Positions 4,680 to 6,205 of a stretch of DNA of 6,205 nt are shown one piece after another. Both the position numbers and the translations under genes were made by a program. The notes under the pieces are model-generated. The model was not told the DNA's origin. It saw only the letters and a list, made by a program, of their open reading frames with translations, and made no database searches. Within the stretch, counting starts at the first letter, position 1; each line of letters begins with the position of its first letter. The DNA is from an uncultured Campylobacter sp. (GTDB taxonomy: Bacteria > Campylobacterota > Campylobacteria > Campylobacterales > Campylobacteraceae). The stretch covers positions 1 to 6,205 of the forward strand of contig NZ_CALIMY010000169.1 in the NCBI RefSeq assembly GCF_938045205.1, written 5' to 3'.

Positions 4680-5356
4680 GCTCGCTCCTTTTTTACGGCT
4701 TTATATCCGAGCCCGCGCACGGTGATTATCTCAAAATCCTTGGAGTTTTCAAATTTTGCCAGTAGCTTTTTGATGTGCGTATCTACGACGCGCTCGTCGC
4801 TGTCCGTTTCGTAACCCCAAATTTCGCTCATTATCTCAAACCTTGTAAAAATTCTGCCCGCATAGCTTAGCAGCAAAAACAAAAGACGAAATTCCTTCGG
4901 CGCTAGGCTTATCCGCTCGCCCGCCGCACGGACGCTAAGCGTATCGTAGTCAAGCTCGCTTCCGCCGATGAGTAGCCGCTTTTCGTTTGCGATCTTTGCG
5001 CGTCTTAGCAGCGCATGCACGCGCAGTACGAGCTCTTTTAAATTTATCGGCTTGCTCATATAATCGTCCGCGCCGCTTTTAAAGCCCGTCTGCATATCCT
5101 CGATCTCGCTTTTTGCCGTTATAATCAGTATCGGCTGGCTCTTGCCGTCGCGCCTAACGTATCTGCTAAGCTCAAAGCCGTCCATCTTAGGCATCATCAC
5201 GTCCGAGATGATCAGATCGAAGTGCGCCTCATCCAGCGCCTCTGCAGCCTGCTTGCCATCGAAGGCGCAGCTCACGCTAAAGCCCTCATCAAGCAGCTTT
5301 TCCCTTATCGCCGAGCTCAAAGCCTCGTCGTCTTCGACGAGTAAAATATTAAGCAT
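4676..5356 (-). CDS. OmpR/PhoB-family response regulator
   Basis: A 226-residue DNA-binding response regulator, first gene of the two-component operon. The receiver domain (residues 1-120) has the acidic pair Glu8/Asp9/Asp10, phospho-acceptor Asp52 in SDVMMPKMDG, Thr80 and the Lys102-Pro103 switch. The winged-helix domain (about 127-222) shows LAPKEFRLLFLLL, the recognition-helix region ERVVDTHIKKLLAKF (189-203) and the wing RGLGYKAV. Everything needed for phosphorylation and DNA binding is present. The ATG at complement 5354-5356 has a GGGAG ribosome site about 6 bases upstream. Transcription probably starts in the 98-base divergent gap. Likely targets are its own promoter and the divergent lipoprotein operon, by position only. 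I cannot match it to a named Campylobacter system with confidence. Confidence 0.95.
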   Translation of the reverse strand: MLNILLVEDDEALSSAIREKLLDEGFSVSCAFDGKQAAEALDEAHFDLIISDVMMPKMDGFELSRYVRRDGKSQPILIITAKSEIEDMQTGFKSGADDYMSKPINLKELVLRVHALLRRAKIANEKRLLIGGSELDYDTLSVRAAGERISLAPKEFRLLFLLLSYAGRIFTRFEIMSEIWGYETDSDERVVDTHIKKLLAKFENSKDFEIITVRGLGYKAVKKERA

Positions 5357-5391
5357 AATCGCTCCCGTTTTGCTAAATTTATGTGCTTAAA

Positions 5392-5429
5392 TTTATACAT
5401 AAAATTTTAAGAAACAATGAGATATTATA
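5392..5429 (-). promoter_or_regulatory. candidate promoters of the two-component operon
   Basis: On the minus strand TATAAT lies at complement 5424-5429 and TATAAA at complement 5392-5397, either of which could serve as the -10 box for the response regulator gene starting at 5356. Neither has a clear -35 box. The first gives a leader of about 60 bases, the second about 28. The first overlaps the plus-strand -10 candidate at 5423-5428. Confidence 0.4.
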
Positions 5430-5448
5430 CGTAAATTTTTTCAAGGAG
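5423..5448 (+). promoter_or_regulatory. candidate -10 box and ribosome site of the CsgG-like lipoprotein gene
   Basis: TATTAT at 5423-5428 is a reasonable -10 box, and AAGGAG at 5443-5448 precedes the ATG at 5455 by 6 bases. The predicted leader is only about 20 bases. The -10 candidate overlaps the minus-strand TATAAT of the divergent regulator gene, so the two promoters may compete or share control. Confidence 0.45.
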
Positions 5449-5454
5449 TAAAGA

Positions 5455-6132
5455 ATGAATTTCAAAAAAACCATATCGGCTGCTGTTATTGCAGCTTCGG
5501 TGCTGGCGCTATTTAGCGGATGCGCGAAAGAGAGCTCTCGCGTAGTGCAAACCCCTACGGTAGCGAGTCTAAATACCAACTACTCTGGCGAGCGGATCGC
5601 CGTATCGGTAGGACGCTTTAACAATCAGTCCTCTTACAACAACGGCGTGTTCTCCGACGGTGAGGATAGACTGGGCAACCAAGCGCAGACGATTTTAATC
5701 TCGAATTTACAGCAAACGGGACGCTTCTCGGTGCTTGATCGCACGAATATGCGCGCCATCAAAGAGGAAAGCGCAATCTCTAAAAGCGCACAAAATCTAA
5801 AAGGCGCCAGATACGTTATCACCGGCGACGTGACTGAGTTTGGCCGCAAGACGACCGGAGATCATCAGTTGTTTGGAATTTTAGGCAAGGGAAAGACCCA
5901 AACCGCGTATTCTAAAGTAAATTTAAACGTCGTGGACGTCAAAACGTCCGAGGTGGTCTTTTCGACTCAGGGCGCGGGCGAATACGAGCTATCAAACCGC
6001 GAAGTGCTAGGTTTCGGCGGCACTGCGGGCTATGATTCGACGCTAAACGGCAAGGTGTTAAGCCTAGCGATCATCGAAGCGGTCAATAATCTCGTAAACG
6101 GCCTTGAAAACGGCGCGTTTAAACTAAGATAA
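5455..6132 (+). CDS. CsgG-family outer-membrane lipoprotein
   Basis: A 225-residue lipoprotein with a basic N-terminus, a hydrophobic core and a lipobox FSGC giving lipidated Cys23; the residue after it is Ala, compatible with outer-membrane sorting. The mature part matches the CsgG / HfaB family: RIAVSVGRFNNQS (48-60), LQQTGRFSVLDR (85-96), LKGARYVITGDVTEFGR (115-131), KVNLNVVDVKTSEVVFS (154-170) and a C-terminal helix ALS-type segment SLAIIEAVNNLVNG (203-216). In E. coli CsgG this fold forms a nonameric outer-membrane pore for curli subunits. The segments at about 131-155 and 170-195 occupy the place of its two barrel hairpins. The protein is shorter than CsgG (about 277 aa), and no curli genes are visible. 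Related proteins are often encoded with DUF4810 and DUF799 lipoproteins, so a general envelope role is more likely than curli export. Confidence 0.88.
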   Translation: MNFKKTISAAVIAASVLALFSGCAKESSRVVQTPTVASLNTNYSGERIAVSVGRFNNQSSYNNGVFSDGEDRLGNQAQTILISNLQQTGRFSVLDRTNMRAIKEESAISKSAQNLKGARYVITGDVTEFGRKTTGDHQLFGILGKGKTQTAYSKVNLNVVDVKTSEVVFSTQGAGEYELSNREVLGFGGTAGYDSTLNGKVLSLAIIEAVNNLVNGLENGAFKLR

Positions 6133-6141
6133 GGATTAAAT

Positions 6142-6205
6142 TTGAAAGCGAGCAGTGTTCTTGCTCTTGCTGCTGCGGTACAGGGGAGAAGACAGCATCA
6201 AATGT
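6142..6205 (+). CDS. start of a co-transcribed gene, probably a lipoprotein (partial)
   Basis: A TTG at 6142-6144 follows AAGGA (6131-6135, overlapping the previous stop) with a 6-base spacer, so a second cistron begins 9 bases after the CsgG-like gene. The frame starts MKASSVLALAAAV, a typical signal-peptide opening. It then turns to QGRRQHQ, without the cysteine expected of a lipoprotein. Reading TGC-GGT-ACA-GGG-GAG in another frame at 6174-6188 gives CGTGEKTASN, which looks like the start of a mature lipoprotein. Either a base has been lost or misread, or the true start is different. By position a DUF4810-type lipoprotein is the natural expectation, but only 21 codons are visible. Confidence 0.45.
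   Translation, partial: MKASSVLALAAAVQGRRQHQM

Noticed and set aside
5142..5390. 82-codon plus-strand open frame
   Set aside because: It is antisense to the receiver domain of the response regulator, with serine-run composition typical of shadow frames.
5379..5579. 66-codon minus-strand open frame
   Set aside because: It overlaps the signal peptide region of the CsgG-like gene and both divergent promoters, with no supporting ribosome site.
5634..5849. 71-codon minus-strand open frame
   Set aside because: It is antisense to conserved CsgG-family sequence and has no family resemblance.

Overview
The window looks like chromosomal DNA from an oral or gut Campylobacter (Campylobacterota) with moderate GC, such as the C. 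gracilis / C. showae / C. rectus / C. concisus group. The evidence is indirect: gaps between genes are full of AAATTT / TAAATTT / AAAATTTTA words set in otherwise GC-rich DNA, ribosome sites are AAGGAG-type, candidate promoters show a TATAAT-like -10 box without a clear -35 box, and the gene types fit. No RNA gene, insertion sequence, phage gene or CRISPR array is visible.

Layout. Bases 1-69 are the tail of a gene that enters from the left. A repeat-bearing gap leads to an uncharacterised cytosolic protein (232-915, +) and a TSUP/TauE-SafE-type permease (1034-1774, +). A polytopic membrane protein of unknown function (1836-2456, -, GTG start) converges on the permease across a 20-bp AT-only palindrome. 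Bases 2457-3626 hold no long gene. They do contain a 27-residue one-helix membrane peptide (3000-3083, -) with a very good ribosome site, its own candidate promoter, and a leader that can pair with two identical sites downstream of its stop. They also contain a strong 9-bp hairpin and several degenerate repeats, some with periods of 45 and 48 bases that keep a frame open.

To the right is a two-component operon on the minus strand: an OmpR-type response regulator (5356-4676) overlapping by 4 bases a 350-residue histidine kinase (4679-3627). The kinase has two membrane helices joined by only a very short loop, so it has no periplasmic sensor domain. Divergent from it is a CsgG-family outer-membrane lipoprotein (5455-6132, +). 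A further gene starts 9 bases after its stop (TTG at 6142) and runs off the window.

How the parts may work together. The kinase and regulator are clearly a pair, probably reading a signal in or at the membrane. Their divergent placement next to the CsgG-like lipoprotein, with overlapping candidate -10 boxes, makes the lipoprotein operon a natural regulatory target, but this is inference. The most interesting candidate for something undescribed is the small membrane peptide with self-complementary flanks. Its layout recalls type I toxin mRNAs, though no antitoxin RNA can be proved from sequence alone.
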